Shown one piece after another: positions 8,436 through 17,667 of a stretch of 64,000 nucleotides of DNA. The stretch comes from an uncultured Candidatus Actinomarina sp. Lineage in GTDB: Bacteria; Actinomycetota; Acidimicrobiia; Actinomarinales; Actinomarinaceae. How positions within the stretch are numbered: position 1 is the stretch's first letter; every line of letters starts with the position of its first letter. A program made the position numbers and the translations under genes. A model generated the notes under the pieces. That model saw only the letters and a program-made list of their open reading frames with translations, did no database searches and was not told where the DNA came from. The stretch covers positions 57,746 to 121,745 of the forward strand of contig CABYLQ010000003.1 of the NCBI GenBank assembly GCA_902519845.1. Direction: 5' to 3'.

Positions 8436-9691
8436 TTGCTTGTATTGAATGAATCAAAACCAACTACATCACCAATACGAAGTAGCTCATTATATTTTGC
8501 AGTTCTTTCAGATCGTGCAGGAGCACCTGTCTTAATTTGACCACTTGATGTTCCGACACATAAATGACTTATAAAAGTGTCTTCTGTTTCTCCTGATCTA
8601 TGTGATACTAGAGAGCTATAATTATTTTTTTCTGCAAGCTTCATCGTGTCTATAGTTTCAGTAACACTTCCTACTTGGTTAACTTTTACGAGAATCGAGT
8701 TTGCACATCCATCATCAATTCCTTTTTGGAGAATTTTTTCCTGAGTCACAAATAAATCATCTCCAACAAGTTGAATTTTTTCTCCAAGTTTCTCGGTAAG
8801 ATATTTCCAACCTTCCCAATCATCTTCGCCTAATCCATCTTCGATAGAAATAATTGGATAATTCTGAGTTAGATTAATTAAATAATCAGACATCTCAATA
8901 TTGTTAAACTTTTCACCTTCAATGTTGTAATAATTATTTTCATAAAATTCTGAAGAAGCAACATCTAATGCAAGTGAAACATTTTGACCTGGTGCATAGC
9001 CTGCTTCTGAAATGGAAAGCATTATTTCATCTAAAATTTCTGTTGAAGATTTAAAATCAGGGGCAAAACCTCCTTCATCACCAACATTTGTTGCTAATTT
9101 ATTTTCTTTAAGCCTTTTTTTTAGAACATGATAAATTTCAACACCTGCCCTAAGTGACCTATCAAAAGTATCAAATCCAAACGGAACAATCATAAATTCT
9201 TGTATATCAACAGAATTGTCAGCATGGGCACCGCCATTAAGAATATTCATAAACGGTACTGGTAAAGATGGCGAGTTGTAAATATTTGGAAAAAGTTCAA
9301 ATGGTTGTTTTTTTTGTAAGTTTGCATTTGCTTTTAAAGCAGCCATTGAGACTCCTAAGATTGCATTTGAACCCAAATTGTTTTTATTTTCTGTTCCATC
9401 TAATTGAATCAACTTCTTATCTATAGCTTCTTGGTCTGTAATGTCTAAACCTATTAATTCTTTTGCAATAATTGTTTCTACGTTTTTAATTGCTTGATTT
9501 ACGCCTTTTCCACTGTAAGCATCATCGTTATCTCTTAGTTCATGGGCTTCAAGTGCGCCCGTAGATGCACCTGATGGAACTGCTGCGCGTCCAAAAATTT
9601 CATCATCTAAGTATATTTCAACTTCAATTGTTGGATTAGCTCTGGAATCTAATATATGTCGAGCTTTTATAGTTTTTATTTTATTATTCAT
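8423..9691 (-). CDS. eno: Enolase
   Basis: A 422-residue enolase that interconverts 2-phosphoglycerate and phosphoenolpyruvate in the cytoplasm. Visible family features are the N-terminal ARHILDSRANPTIEV, the magnesium-binding SIEDGL and GDDLF, the signature ILVKVNQVGSVTET and the C-terminal SHRSGETED. Length is standard. The ATG is preceded by CAGGG. It is followed by ftsB, DUF501 and ppx in the actinobacterial order. Confidence 0.97.
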   Translation of the reverse strand: MNNKIKTIKARHILDSRANPTIEVEIYLDDEIFGRAAVPSGASTGALEAHELRDNDDAYSGKGVNQAIKNVETIIAKELIGLDITDQEAIDKKLIQLDGTENKNNLGSNAILGVSMAALKANANLQKKQPFELFPNIYNSPSLPVPFMNILNGGAHADNSVDIQEFMIVPFGFDTFDRSLRAGVEIYHVLKKRLKENKLATNVGDEGGFAPDFKSSTEILDEIMLSISEAGYAPGQNVSLALDVASSEFYENNYYNIEGEKFNNIEMSDYLINLTQNYPIISIEDGLGEDDWEGWKYLTEKLGEKIQLVGDDLFVTQEKILQKGIDDGCANSILVKVNQVGSVTETIDTMKLAEKNNYSSLVSHRSGETEDTFISHLCVGTSSGQIKTGAPARSERTAKYNELLRIGDVVGFDSFNTSNWGK

Positions 9692-9729
9692 AACCCTGTT
9701 ATTAAAAATCTAACAGAAAAAAATGATCT

Positions 9730-10470
9730 TTACGAATCTATTTGATTTTTCTTTGCCATAGACCAAAGCTCATTTATATCAGAATTATCATCTAGATTGT
9801 CCTCAACATACTTTGCGCGCCCAATGAAGGTTTGAATTGTCTTTTTTAATTGAATTTCTGGATCAGCTTCTAAAAATCTTGATACGTTAATCAAGGAAAA
9901 ATACACATCACCTAGTTCAGCTTTTTTTTCTTCAAGAGTTTTGGCTTCTTTTAATTCATTAATTTCTGAAATTAAGTCATCTAAAGCTTCATCATAATTT
10001 TTATAACTTAAATTAATTGTTTTTGCTTTTCGTTGAACTTTAAAAGCAGTATTCACTGGAGGTAAATTAGTATTAATATCATCAAAAATTGAATTGTTAT
10101 TCTCTTTTTTTATTTCTTCCCATTGTTTCTCAACTTCGTCAGATGATTTTAAGTTTTTGTTTTCAAATACATGAGGGTGTCTTTTTATCAATTTTTTTTG
10201 TAATGAATTTATAACTTCAATAATGGAAAAATAATTTTTCTCTGATGCTATTTCGGCATGAAGTAATATCTGTAGAAGCAAATCTCCTAGTTCATCTTTA
10301 AATTCATCAAAGGTTTTTTTTGAATCATCTAGTCTCGCTAAAACATCTAGTAGTTCATATGATTCCTCTATCAAATGCTTTGCGAGGCTTTCATGAGTTT
10401 GTTCTTTATCCCATGGACAATCTTTTCTTAGTTGAGAGACAATATCTAATAAATTATCAAATTCATTCAT
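9730..10470 (-). CDS. mazG: MazG nucleoside triphosphate pyrophosphohydrolase
   Basis: A 246-residue two-domain MazG protein that hydrolyses (d)NTPs to monophosphates and pyrophosphate, cleaning the nucleotide pool. The first domain carries CPWDKEQTHESL then EESYELLD and DELGDLLLQ, the helices supplying the metal-binding Glu/Asp set. The second repeat (ELGDVYFSL) is less complete. It overlaps the SDR gene by 8 bases and lies 38 bases upstream of eno. Confidence 0.92.
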   Translation of the reverse strand: MNEFDNLLDIVSQLRKDCPWDKEQTHESLAKHLIEESYELLDVLARLDDSKKTFDEFKDELGDLLLQILLHAEIASEKNYFSIIEVINSLQKKLIKRHPHVFENKNLKSSDEVEKQWEEIKKENNNSIFDDINTNLPPVNTAFKVQRKAKTINLSYKNYDEALDDLISEINELKEAKTLEEKKAELGDVYFSLINVSRFLEADPEIQLKKTIQTFIGRAKYVEDNLDDNSDINELWSMAKKNQIDS

Positions 10471-11467
10471 GGGAATTTACATTTACATTTGCTAAGTTTT
10501 CTTTATTTAGCCATGAAATAGTTTTTGATATGAATTCATCAACTGTTGTATATTCAAGACCTAATTCTCTATTTGCTTTTGATCCATCATACAGATGTCC
10601 ATGAGTCAAAACTTTTATTGTTTCACCACAAATAATTCCTCCAAGAGAAGAAAATTTACCAAAGATATCAAAAACAGGACCCAGGCCACTAAGAAAACTT
10701 TTTGGAATATATACTGGAGAGCCTTTCCAAGTTGTAAGATTTTTTAAATGTTCAATTAAAGTTTCAACATTTAATCGAAAACTATTTAAAACATACTTTT
10801 CATTATTTTTGCCTTTAATTAATCCTAGGTAATGACCTTCTGTACAGTCCTCAATATCAACTACGGAAACAGAGCTTTTTATAAGAGGAGGAAATTTTTT
10901 ATTTAGGGTAGATATCAATAATTTTGCTGTTCCAGATATTCTTCCGGGTCCTTGAACTGATGAGGGATTAATAGATACAAATTCAAAATTTTTATTGAAT
11001 GCAAAAGCTACTTGCTCTGCAAGAAATTTTGACTCTTCATAATCACTTAAAAATGAGCCTCTATGATCTGATTTCTCATTTCCAATTTTTCCTTTTTGCT
11101 CACCAAGTGTTACTGCCGAAGAAGTGTAAATAAATTTTTTTATTTGTAAATTATTTCCAAGTTCTAAGATTTTTTTTGTTCCTTCAATATTTGTTTTATG
11201 CATTGAAGACGGATCTTTTTGACATTTTTGATTTGCTCCAGCTACATGAAATATTGCATCAATCGATTTATCCTTAAGTTGGGAATAAATATTTTCACTA
11301 AAGAGATCTCCCCTTACAACCTGAGCTTTATTGGTTCTAATAAAATCTTCATTTTTAGTATTTCTTGACAAAGCAAAAACATTATGACCTTGATCTATTA
11401 ATTTAAGGAAAATGGGCTTACCAACAACTCCGGTAGATCCCGTTATGAAAATATTTTTAAATTTCAT
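10463..11467 (-). CDS. NAD(P)-dependent epimerase/dehydratase (extended SDR)
   Basis: A 334-residue extended short-chain dehydrogenase/reductase. The dinucleotide motif is TGSTGVVG at about residues 10-17, a Ser-Ser pair (YTSSAV) lies near 117, and the catalytic tyrosine-lysine pair is YEESK near 143-147. Such enzymes modify nucleotide sugars, sterols or isoprenoid alcohols; the substrate cannot be read here. It overlaps pgsA by 11 bases and mazG by 8. Confidence 0.8.
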   Translation of the reverse strand: MKFKNIFITGSTGVVGKPIFLKLIDQGHNVFALSRNTKNEDFIRTNKAQVVRGDLFSENIYSQLKDKSIDAIFHVAGANQKCQKDPSSMHKTNIEGTKKILELGNNLQIKKFIYTSSAVTLGEQKGKIGNEKSDHRGSFLSDYEESKFLAEQVAFAFNKNFEFVSINPSSVQGPGRISGTAKLLISTLNKKFPPLIKSSVSVVDIEDCTEGHYLGLIKGKNNEKYVLNSFRLNVETLIEHLKNLTTWKGSPVYIPKSFLSGLGPVFDIFGKFSSLGGIICGETIKVLTHGHLYDGSKANRELGLEYTTVDEFISKTISWLNKENLANVNVNSHE

Positions 11468-12005
11468 TCTTGGATTGAAAATAAGATATTACATATTGGT
11501 ATGCAGAGATGTATGAAAATATGAGTGCATGCATGACGAATAATTCTGCAATAGTCAGGCTAAATATGGTAAATGATAAATCTATCATTACAAAACCGAT
11601 AGCCCAAAATTGTATACTAGCTTTTGCTTTTCCAAATCTACTCGGAGGAATCATTATTCCGTCATTTCCTGCCAAACCACGAAGGCCCATAATCATGAAT
11701 TCTCTAGCAATTAGTAATACAGTTATCCAAATACTTACTCTGCCAATAATTGAGAATCCGGCAAATACGAAGGTTACAAAAATTTTATCAGCAATAGTAT
11801 CTAAAAATGCGCCTAACTTACTACTTACATCCCACTTTCTTGCAAGATAACCATCAAAATAATCTGACCATGCTGCAATAAAAGCAAGTATTGCAGGATA
11901 TAACATTAATCCTGTGTCAGAGCCATCATCTAGTATTAGAAATAATAAAACTGGAGAAGATAAAAGCCTAAACCATGCGAGTAAATCAGGTAATTTATTT
12001 TTCAT
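11457..12005 (-). CDS. pgsA: CDP-diacylglycerol-glycerol-3-phosphate 3-phosphatidyltransferase
   Basis: A 182-residue integral membrane enzyme of phosphatidylglycerol synthesis. The CDP-alcohol phosphotransferase motif D-x2-D-G-x2-A-R-x8-G-x3-D-x3-D is complete, running from DYFDGYLAR to GAFLDTIAD at about residues 47-75. Several membrane helices follow. Its ATG overlaps the pth stop codon by one base. Other CDP-alcohol transferases share this motif, so the alcohol acceptor is inferred from length and similarity. Confidence 0.85.
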   Translation of the reverse strand: MKNKLPDLLAWFRLLSSPVLLFLILDDGSDTGLMLYPAILAFIAAWSDYFDGYLARKWDVSSKLGAFLDTIADKIFVTFVFAGFSIIGRVSIWITVLLIAREFMIMGLRGLAGNDGIMIPPSRFGKAKASIQFWAIGFVMIDLSFTIFSLTIAELFVMHALIFSYISAYQYVISYFQSKNEI

Positions 12006-12601
12006 TAGACCACATCAATAATTCTTCTTTCAGATGCTTTTTTTATTGCAAATTCAATGTCCTTAAAAAATAAGTCAATTATCTCCATGCTGTCCTCAAT
12101 TATAAACTCAACTTCCTCGGTCTGATCATTATTAAATTTCGACAATACATAATCTGCTGGATCTCGACTTATAGGTGGCCTTCCCAAACCAATTTTTAAT
12201 CTCCAATAATCATTAGTTCCAAGAGCACTGTCTAAAGACTTAATGCCATTATGTCCTCCATCTGAAATACCTTTTTTTAAACGAAATCTACCAAATGCTA
12301 AATCAATATCATCGTGTATTACCAAAAGATTAAAGTCCTTAATGTTTTGGTCTATTAAAAAGGATTTGAGGCCCTGTCCTGAATTATTCATAGACGTCAT
12401 TGGAATAACTAATAATATTTCGTGATTCATGATTTCAAACTTTCCAAATTGGAACTGGCCTGAATTATCTAAATCTATTTTTAAGTTATTTTTTTGACTG
12501 TACGAAAAAAGAATATCTGCACCAATGTTATGACGAGTATTGATATATTTTGGTTGAGGATTCCAAAGACCAACTAAAATAGTTTTTGGTTTATTCTCCA
12601 C
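12005..12601 (-). CDS. pth: Peptidyl-tRNA hydrolase
   Basis: Pth recycles peptidyl-tRNA that drops off ribosomes. The start chosen is a GTG at 12601 (198 residues), just overlapping the rplY stop; the longer open frame reaching 12724 would only translate the rplY 3' end in another frame. Catalytic Asn (WNPQ), His (TRHNIG), the Asp loop (HDDIDLAFG) and GGHNG are present. Oddly, the near-universal GLGNPG loop reads GLWNPQ, with two glycines replaced. The rplY-pth pairing is common in bacteria, including mycobacteria. Confidence 0.88.
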   Translation of the reverse strand: MENKPKTILVGLWNPQPKYINTRHNIGADILFSYSQKNNLKIDLDNSGQFQFGKFEIMNHEILLVIPMTSMNNSGQGLKSFLIDQNIKDFNLLVIHDDIDLAFGRFRLKKGISDGGHNGIKSLDSALGTNDYWRLKIGLGRPPISRDPADYVLSKFNNDQTEEVEFIIEDSMEIIDLFFKDIEFAIKKASERRIIDVV

Positions 12602-13283
12602 TTTCCTCTGCTGATTCAGTATCTTCTGAAGCATCTTCACCAGATTCCTCATCTCCTTCACCAGCCTCTTCATCGCCTTCTTCTCCTTCAAGGCCTTCAT
12701 CCAAGACCTCTTCCTCTTCAACAACAGCTCTTGGAATAGTTATTGTCACAAGAATAGATTCATCATCTTCAGAAGTAAGTTCTACACCGTCAGGCAAGTC
12801 TATATCTGTTGCAGTAACATTATCACCAACATTTAATTCTGATATGTCAATGTCTATAGATGAGGGAATGCTTGTAGGAAGTGCAGTAATTGATATTGTG
12901 TTGTTAACAGTTTGCACAACCCCACCCTCTTCTTTTACACCTAGAGGCGTGCCAAGAAAGTTAATTTGAACATCAGCTTCAACAGTTTGTGACAGATCAA
13001 TTCTTATTAAATCAACATGTACGATTTCATCTTTGAATGCATGACGTTGAATTTCTCTTGCTAAAGCTGGAATGCTGTCTTTACCAACATTTACATTTAA
13101 TATTACGTTAGAGCCAGCTTCTGTCTTTAATGCATTATTAAATTCTCTTGCATTTATCAGTAATGACTCTGGTTCTGAACCTAAGCCATACATAACAGCA
13201 GGTATGAAGCCTGTTGATCGTAATCTTCTCGATTCAGCTGATCCTGTTTTGTCTCTATTTGTAGCTTCTAATGTAATTTCCAT
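12591..13283 (-). CDS. rplY: 50S ribosomal protein L25 (general stress protein Ctc form)
   Basis: A 230-residue long-form (TL5/CTC-like) L25 that binds 5S rRNA. The N-terminal RNA-binding domain includes KTGSAESRRLRSTGFIPAVMYG at about residues 11-32, and a C-terminal beta domain follows. The last 45 residues are an extremely acidic low-complexity tail of Glu, Asp, Gly and Ser. The antisense strand of that tail gives a spurious Ser-rich frame. It is followed directly by pth. Confidence 0.92.
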   Translation of the reverse strand: MEITLEATNRDKTGSAESRRLRSTGFIPAVMYGLGSEPESLLINAREFNNALKTEAGSNVILNVNVGKDSIPALAREIQRHAFKDEIVHVDLIRIDLSQTVEADVQINFLGTPLGVKEEGGVVQTVNNTISITALPTSIPSSIDIDISELNVGDNVTATDIDLPDGVELTSEDDESILVTITIPRAVVEEEEVLDEGLEGEEGDEEAGEGDEESGEDASEDTESAEESGE

Positions 13284-13340
13284 ATTTTCCTTACGAAGTA
13301 TATAGATTATTAGGTTTTAATAATTAATTAAAGTCTTTAT

Positions 13341-14141
13341 TTATCCTTTTTCATTTACTTTCTTTGCTGATGAAACAGCGTAAGCAAGTGTAATAAGAGC
13401 AAATATTCCACCGACTATTAATCCAGGTAAAATCACATTAAAAACCCATCCTTCAATTAAAATTCCCCTGATAGCCTCTATAACGTAAGTAGTCGGGTTA
13501 AATGCTGCTGCAGTAGACAACCATCCTTTTAACGCTTCTCTTGGAACAAAAGTTGGAGCTATAAACAAAGCTGGAAAAAAGAAAAAAGAAGCAGCCTGAG
13601 CCCCTTGAGATGATCCTGATTTTACACTCGCAGCAACAGAGTAGCCTGCGAATCCAAGTCCCCACAAAAAACCAAAACCAAGCACAGCTAAGTAGCCACT
13701 AAAGCCTGTTGCAGGATCTGCCCCAATGAAACTTCCTATAAGAAGAATTAAACTTGCTTGAATTAATACTCTGATTGCACCTATGACCATGGGAGCAAGT
13801 ATTATTGACCATTTTGATATTGGCATTCCCTGATATCTCTTAAAAACTCCCGATTCAATATCTTCAATAATATAGAAACCCGATGCAGAGCCACTTAAAG
13901 ATGCAGAAACAATTGATACGGGAAGGATGAAGTTTACAAAATTTCCTTGAGCAAAATCCAAAGAAGTTCCTACAGCGCTTGCACCAAATACTCTTCCTAA
14001 AGCCCCGTCATATATAAAAAGAAAGAATGCAGAAATAATTAAATTTGGAAGCTCACTTAGAGGACGCCTAACGACTCTTAGAAGTAATCTTCTTGTTAAT
14101 ATTCCCAATTGGGTAAAAAATGGAGCTTGGTGAATAGACAT
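13341..14141 (-). CDS. ABC-2 type transporter permease
   Basis: A 266-residue membrane protein with six likely helices, of the ABC-2 (DrrB/NodJ-like) class that exports drugs, lipids or polysaccharides. The C-terminal helices carry the usual segment around NPTTYVIEAIRGI. The gene begins at the base after the stop of the ATPase gene, so the two form one exporter. The substrate is not evident. Confidence 0.85.
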   Translation of the reverse strand: MSIHQAPFFTQLGILTRRLLLRVVRRPLSELPNLIISAFFLFIYDGALGRVFGASAVGTSLDFAQGNFVNFILPVSIVSASLSGSASGFYIIEDIESGVFKRYQGMPISKWSIILAPMVIGAIRVLIQASLILLIGSFIGADPATGFSGYLAVLGFGFLWGLGFAGYSVAASVKSGSSQGAQAASFFFFPALFIAPTFVPREALKGWLSTAAAFNPTTYVIEAIRGILIEGWVFNVILPGLIVGGIFALITLAYAVSSAKKVNEKG

Positions 14142-15143
14142 TTATCTTCTAATTCTCCTTCCTCTTTTTTCATAGTTAGATTTTTTACTTTGTTTTTTTT
14201 CTGATTGATTATCATTTTCCATGCTGAATCCTGTGACTTTTAGAAATACATCATCCAAAGTAGGCTTGTTAGCCGAAACAGATTTAACATTTAACTTATT
14301 TTCTGTAAATGTTTTCATAAATATTGGGATATGCTCTGCCCCATTCTCAACAGTTATACGAAGCTGCTTCTGATTAACTTTTGCATTATCAATTAATCTT
14401 TTTGCCACTTCCACATTTTCTTCTTTTTCGAAATCAAAAGTTACGACGTCGCCACCTACACTTGCTTTGAGCTCATCAGATGTTCCCTCTGTGGCCACTA
14501 CACCTTTGTCTATTATCAATAACCTATCGGAAAGTTCATCTGCCTCTTCAAGATATTGTGTTGTTAGGATGACAGTGACTCCATTATTGTTTAGTCTTTT
14601 AATTTCATCCCAAATTACTCTTCTTGATGCTGGATCAAGACCCGTTGTGGGTTCGTCTAAAAATAATACTTCAGGTTCATTTACAAGACTAAGACCTAAA
14701 TCGAGTCTTCTTTTCATTCCCCCAGAGTATGTTTTGACTCTTCTATCTGCTGATTCTGTTAACCCTACTAGTTGAAGAAGCTCTTCAGTTCTTAAATTTG
14801 ATTCTTGTTTGTTCAGACCCCAAAGCCTTCCAGTGGTATAAAGCAATTCTCTTGCTGTTAGTAATAAATCAATGCCAGTATCTTGTAAAGCTACACCTAT
14901 CTTTGTTCTTACTTCTTTATCTTGTTTCTCAACATCTAAACCCATAATTGAAGCAGTCCCTTTACTGATGCCCAATAAAGTGGTAAGCATCAAAATTGTT
15001 GTACTTTTTCCAGCTCCATTTGGACCTAGAATACTAAATACCTCACCTTGTTCGACTGAAAACGAGACGCCTTTGACAGCTTCTACTGATTCTTTTTTTG
15101 AAGTAAAAGTTTTATGAAGATTATTAGCTTCGACAGCTTTCAA
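14142..15143 (-). CDS. ABC-2 exporter ATP-binding protein (DrrA-like)
   Basis: A 333-residue ATPase with Walker A GPNGAGKST (about 39-47), ABC signature YSGGMKRRLDLGLSL (about 138-152), Walker B VLFLDEPTTGLDP (about 159-171) and a C-terminal DrrA-type domain. The tail of about 25 residues is very basic. The start is a TTG at 15143; a stop codon lies in frame two codons upstream and no other start fits. It works with the permease encoded next, at the inner membrane. Confidence 0.88.
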   Translation of the reverse strand: MKAVEANNLHKTFTSKKESVEAVKGVSFSVEQGEVFSILGPNGAGKSTTILMLTTLLGISKGTASIMGLDVEKQDKEVRTKIGVALQDTGIDLLLTARELLYTTGRLWGLNKQESNLRTEELLQLVGLTESADRRVKTYSGGMKRRLDLGLSLVNEPEVLFLDEPTTGLDPASRRVIWDEIKRLNNNGVTVILTTQYLEEADELSDRLLIIDKGVVATEGTSDELKASVGGDVVTFDFEKEENVEVAKRLIDNAKVNQKQLRITVENGAEHIPIFMKTFTENKLNVKSVSANKPTLDDVFLKVTGFSMENDNQSEKKQSKKSNYEKRGRRIRR

Positions 15144-15198
15144 CTTTTAACTTTCATAGAATTCATTATATGAAATAATACTTAAGTCTGCTATAAAT

Positions 15199-15271
15199 GG
15201 CCGCGTAGCTCAGGGGATAGAGCACAGGTTTCCTAAACCTGGTGTCGCAGGTTCGAATCCTGCCGTGGCCG
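15199..15271 (+). tRNA. tRNA-Arg (anticodon CCU)
   Basis: A 73-base cloverleaf. The acceptor GGCCGCG pairs with CGTGGCC, the D-arm is GCTCAGGGGATAGAGC, the anticodon stem CAGGT/ACCTG encloses anticodon CCT, and the T-arm contains GGTTCGAATCC. The CCA end is not encoded. It is transcribed rightward and converges on the cold-shock gene, with 8 bases between them. It reads the AGG codon. Confidence 0.95.
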
Positions 15272-15279
15272 CAAGAAAG

Positions 15280-15477
15280 CTACTTTAGATTTTCTGCTGA
15301 ACTTTTACCGTTATTTTCAACAATTTCAAATTCAAGTTCTTGACCTTCATCAAGATCTTCCATTCCTGAATCTTTTACTGCTGAAATGTGTACGAAGACA
15401 TCTTTATCGCCTTCTTCAGGTTCAATAAAACCATAACCTTTAGTTTTGTTAAACCATTTAACTTTACCTTTTGGCAT
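15280..15477 (-). CDS. Cold-shock domain protein (Csp)
   Basis: A 65-residue single cold-shock domain. Nucleic acid binding motifs RNP1 (KGYGFI, about 13-18) and RNP2 (DVFVHI, about 26-31) are intact, so it should bind single-stranded RNA or DNA as a chaperone. AAGGAAG precedes the ATG. The leader between it and the upstream gene contains a short repeat (GTTACTGTTACTGT) around AACGTT, which may form structure. Confidence 0.95.
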   Translation of the reverse strand: MPKGKVKWFNKTKGYGFIEPEEGDKDVFVHISAVKDSGMEDLDEGQELEFEIVENNGKSSAENLK

Positions 15478-15548
15478 TTGCTTCCTTTTCTTATCTATCT
15501 TTGCGACACAGTAACAGTAACGTTGTTATTTTTTTAGTGTGATTATTT

Positions 15549-17642
15549 TTAAAAAATACTTTTTTGAGAACCTGAATTCAAATAATTTTGTGCATATATG
15601 CCTGCTAGAGATACTGACTTTATTTCAAGCCAAGTAAATGGGTTAGGGACTTCATTTCTAACATAACGTAAAAAAGTTTCAATGGCCTGTTTATGGCCTT
15701 TACCATCAGAAAATACTTTACTTTTATCGTCTGAACCAATTAAATATCTCATGAGTTGAAAATCTTCAACAATAAAGGAATTATCACTTCCATGAATCTC
15801 CAATCTTTCTTTGGATAAATTGTTATTGGTATCTGAAAAGTATTGAACAGCAGCATGTGCACCATTTGCATAATTTATATTTATAAAAACTTGGTTATCG
15901 TGAGCCTCATCTAATTCTTTATCAATTGGAGAATGAGAAGATATGTTCTGTGGTAATGAATCAAAAAAATAAGTTCCGAGATCAATAGCATGGATAGCTT
16001 CACCTACAATTCTTCCTCCTCCAATTTCCTTAATGTTTGTCCAGTGGTCTCTTTCAAGTTTTGGGACACTAAATCTAAAATTTAATGCGTTGGCTGGTGA
16101 ACCATTTAATTTTTCTTTTATAAACTGAGATGCGTTGCTGAATCTTCTATTAAATCCAAGAAAAATTTTGGGATCTTCCGCGTTGTACATTGCTTCTTCA
16201 ATTCTGGTTATATCGTCAACTTTTAAGGCAAGTGGTTTCTCTACATAAACTGCTTTACCAGAGTTTATTGATTTGATCGCTAAATCGGCATGATTGAAAT
16301 GTTGGGTCAAAACAAATACAGCATCTATTTCATCAGATTCAAATATCTCATCTTCAGTTTGGTATTTGTTTTTAATTTTGAAGTTTTTTGCTAATGCTTC
16401 AGAACTTAATCCACCTGATGAGGCAATCCCTAAGATCTGACAAGATTTTTTTAAATCTTTCAAAATAGGAATTATTGTTGTAGATGCAAAATTTCCTGCA
16501 CCAATTAGGCCAATTTTTATTTTTTTATTATTTTCAGGGATGAGTTCATTTTTCTCAAATTGAATTTTCGGTTGAGTTTTAATATCATATCTGAGCAAAA
16601 CTGACAGGGGTTTTTCTTCAGAATTAAATGAACTGTAAATATCTGGAGATTCTGTAAATTCAACTTCCTTCGTAATTAAATCTTGAATACTGATTTGATC
16701 CTGTGACAAGAGTTTTAAAAATGCTTCGAAATTTCTATTTTCTGTCCACCTAACATACTCTATAGGGTAATCATTGCCAAGGACCTCATACTGCTTATCA
16801 TATCTTCCAGGCCCATAGGACTTTGATACAACAAGCTCAAGTTCTTTGTAATAAAACTCATTTCTAGAAATATTTAATGGAATATCGCCCACAACTACAA
16901 TTTTTGCCTTATTCCTCGCAATTTTTGTTGCGGCCTCGATTGGTTCGTTACTGTCTGAAGCAGCAGTAATAATTACCGAATCTACTTCGTCAATTGGTAA
17001 ATCATTAATTGAGGCAAAATAGTTTTTATTATCTCCTCTCCTCAGTTCGTCAGGATCTATACCAAAAACTTCTGACCCTTGTGCTTCACCTAGCCTGCAA
17101 ACTAATTGACCAACAATACCCAAGCCTACAACTACAATTCTTGAACCTAATGATGTTTCTGATAAGCGCAAACCATGTAAAGCGATACTTCCTAAAACTG
17201 TGTAAGCTGCTTCTTTATCGCTCGTTGCAGAAGGTATTCTTGAACATAAGTTTTGATTTACAACAACATATTCTGCATGATTGCCATTCGATACAACCAT
17301 GTCGCCTACATGGAAATTTTTTACACCTTCGCCAATTTCAACAACTTTTCCACATGAACTATAGCCAAGCTGAATTGGAAGAATATTTTTGGGAAATACA
17401 GCATTCCATACAGCCCTAACACCCTCTTTTTCAAGGAGCTCAAGTCCTTTTTCAATATTTGATGAATTTTGTATTTTTTTTGCTACAGACTTATTTGCAG
17501 ACTCAATTGTTGCAGTCTCAGTTCCTGTTGAAACAACTGAATAATGATTTTCAATTAATACCTCACCAGGTCCCGGCTTTGGTACAGGAGTTTCCCATAA
17601 GATTGGTTCAGGATTATTTTTTTCAACAACTAACTGTTTCAT
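15549..17642 (-). CDS. Two-domain oxidoreductase: zinc-type alcohol dehydrogenase fused to Gfo/Idh/MocA
   Basis: A 697-residue fusion. The N-terminal half (about 1-350) is a medium-chain dehydrogenase with VVVGLGIVGQL as its nucleotide loop. The C-terminal half (about 370-690) is a Gfo/Idh/MocA oxidoreductase with IGLIGAGNFA, the EKPLAL motif and a GEAIHAIDL segment. Proteins with this exact fusion are known as bi-domain oxidoreductases and are often found near polysaccharide genes. The substrate is unknown, probably a sugar or polyol derivative. A GAGAGG ribosome binding site precedes the ATG; it runs away from birA, with 25 bases between the two genes. Confidence 0.85.
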   Translation of the reverse strand: MKQLVVEKNNPEPILWETPVPKPGPGEVLIENHYSVVSTGTETATIESANKSVAKKIQNSSNIEKGLELLEKEGVRAVWNAVFPKNILPIQLGYSSCGKVVEIGEGVKNFHVGDMVVSNGNHAEYVVVNQNLCSRIPSATSDKEAAYTVLGSIALHGLRLSETSLGSRIVVVGLGIVGQLVCRLGEAQGSEVFGIDPDELRRGDNKNYFASINDLPIDEVDSVIITAASDSNEPIEAATKIARNKAKIVVVGDIPLNISRNEFYYKELELVVSKSYGPGRYDKQYEVLGNDYPIEYVRWTENRNFEAFLKLLSQDQISIQDLITKEVEFTESPDIYSSFNSEEKPLSVLLRYDIKTQPKIQFEKNELIPENNKKIKIGLIGAGNFASTTIIPILKDLKKSCQILGIASSGGLSSEALAKNFKIKNKYQTEDEIFESDEIDAVFVLTQHFNHADLAIKSINSGKAVYVEKPLALKVDDITRIEEAMYNAEDPKIFLGFNRRFSNASQFIKEKLNGSPANALNFRFSVPKLERDHWTNIKEIGGGRIVGEAIHAIDLGTYFFDSLPQNISSHSPIDKELDEAHDNQVFININYANGAHAAVQYFSDTNNNLSKERLEIHGSDNSFIVEDFQLMRYLIGSDDKSKVFSDGKGHKQAIETFLRYVRNEVPNPFTWLEIKSVSLAGIYAQNYLNSGSQKSIF

Positions 17643-17667
17643 TTAACCTCTCAAGAATTAATGATAA

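Noticed and set aside
12602..12724. 41-residue basic N-terminal extension of pth
   Set aside because: Overlaps the L25 coding region in another frame; family N-terminus fits GTG 12601.
12586..12969. Ser/Pro-rich 127-codon frame on the + strand
   Set aside because: Antisense of the acidic L25 tail; composition arises from reversed Glu/Asp/Gly codons.
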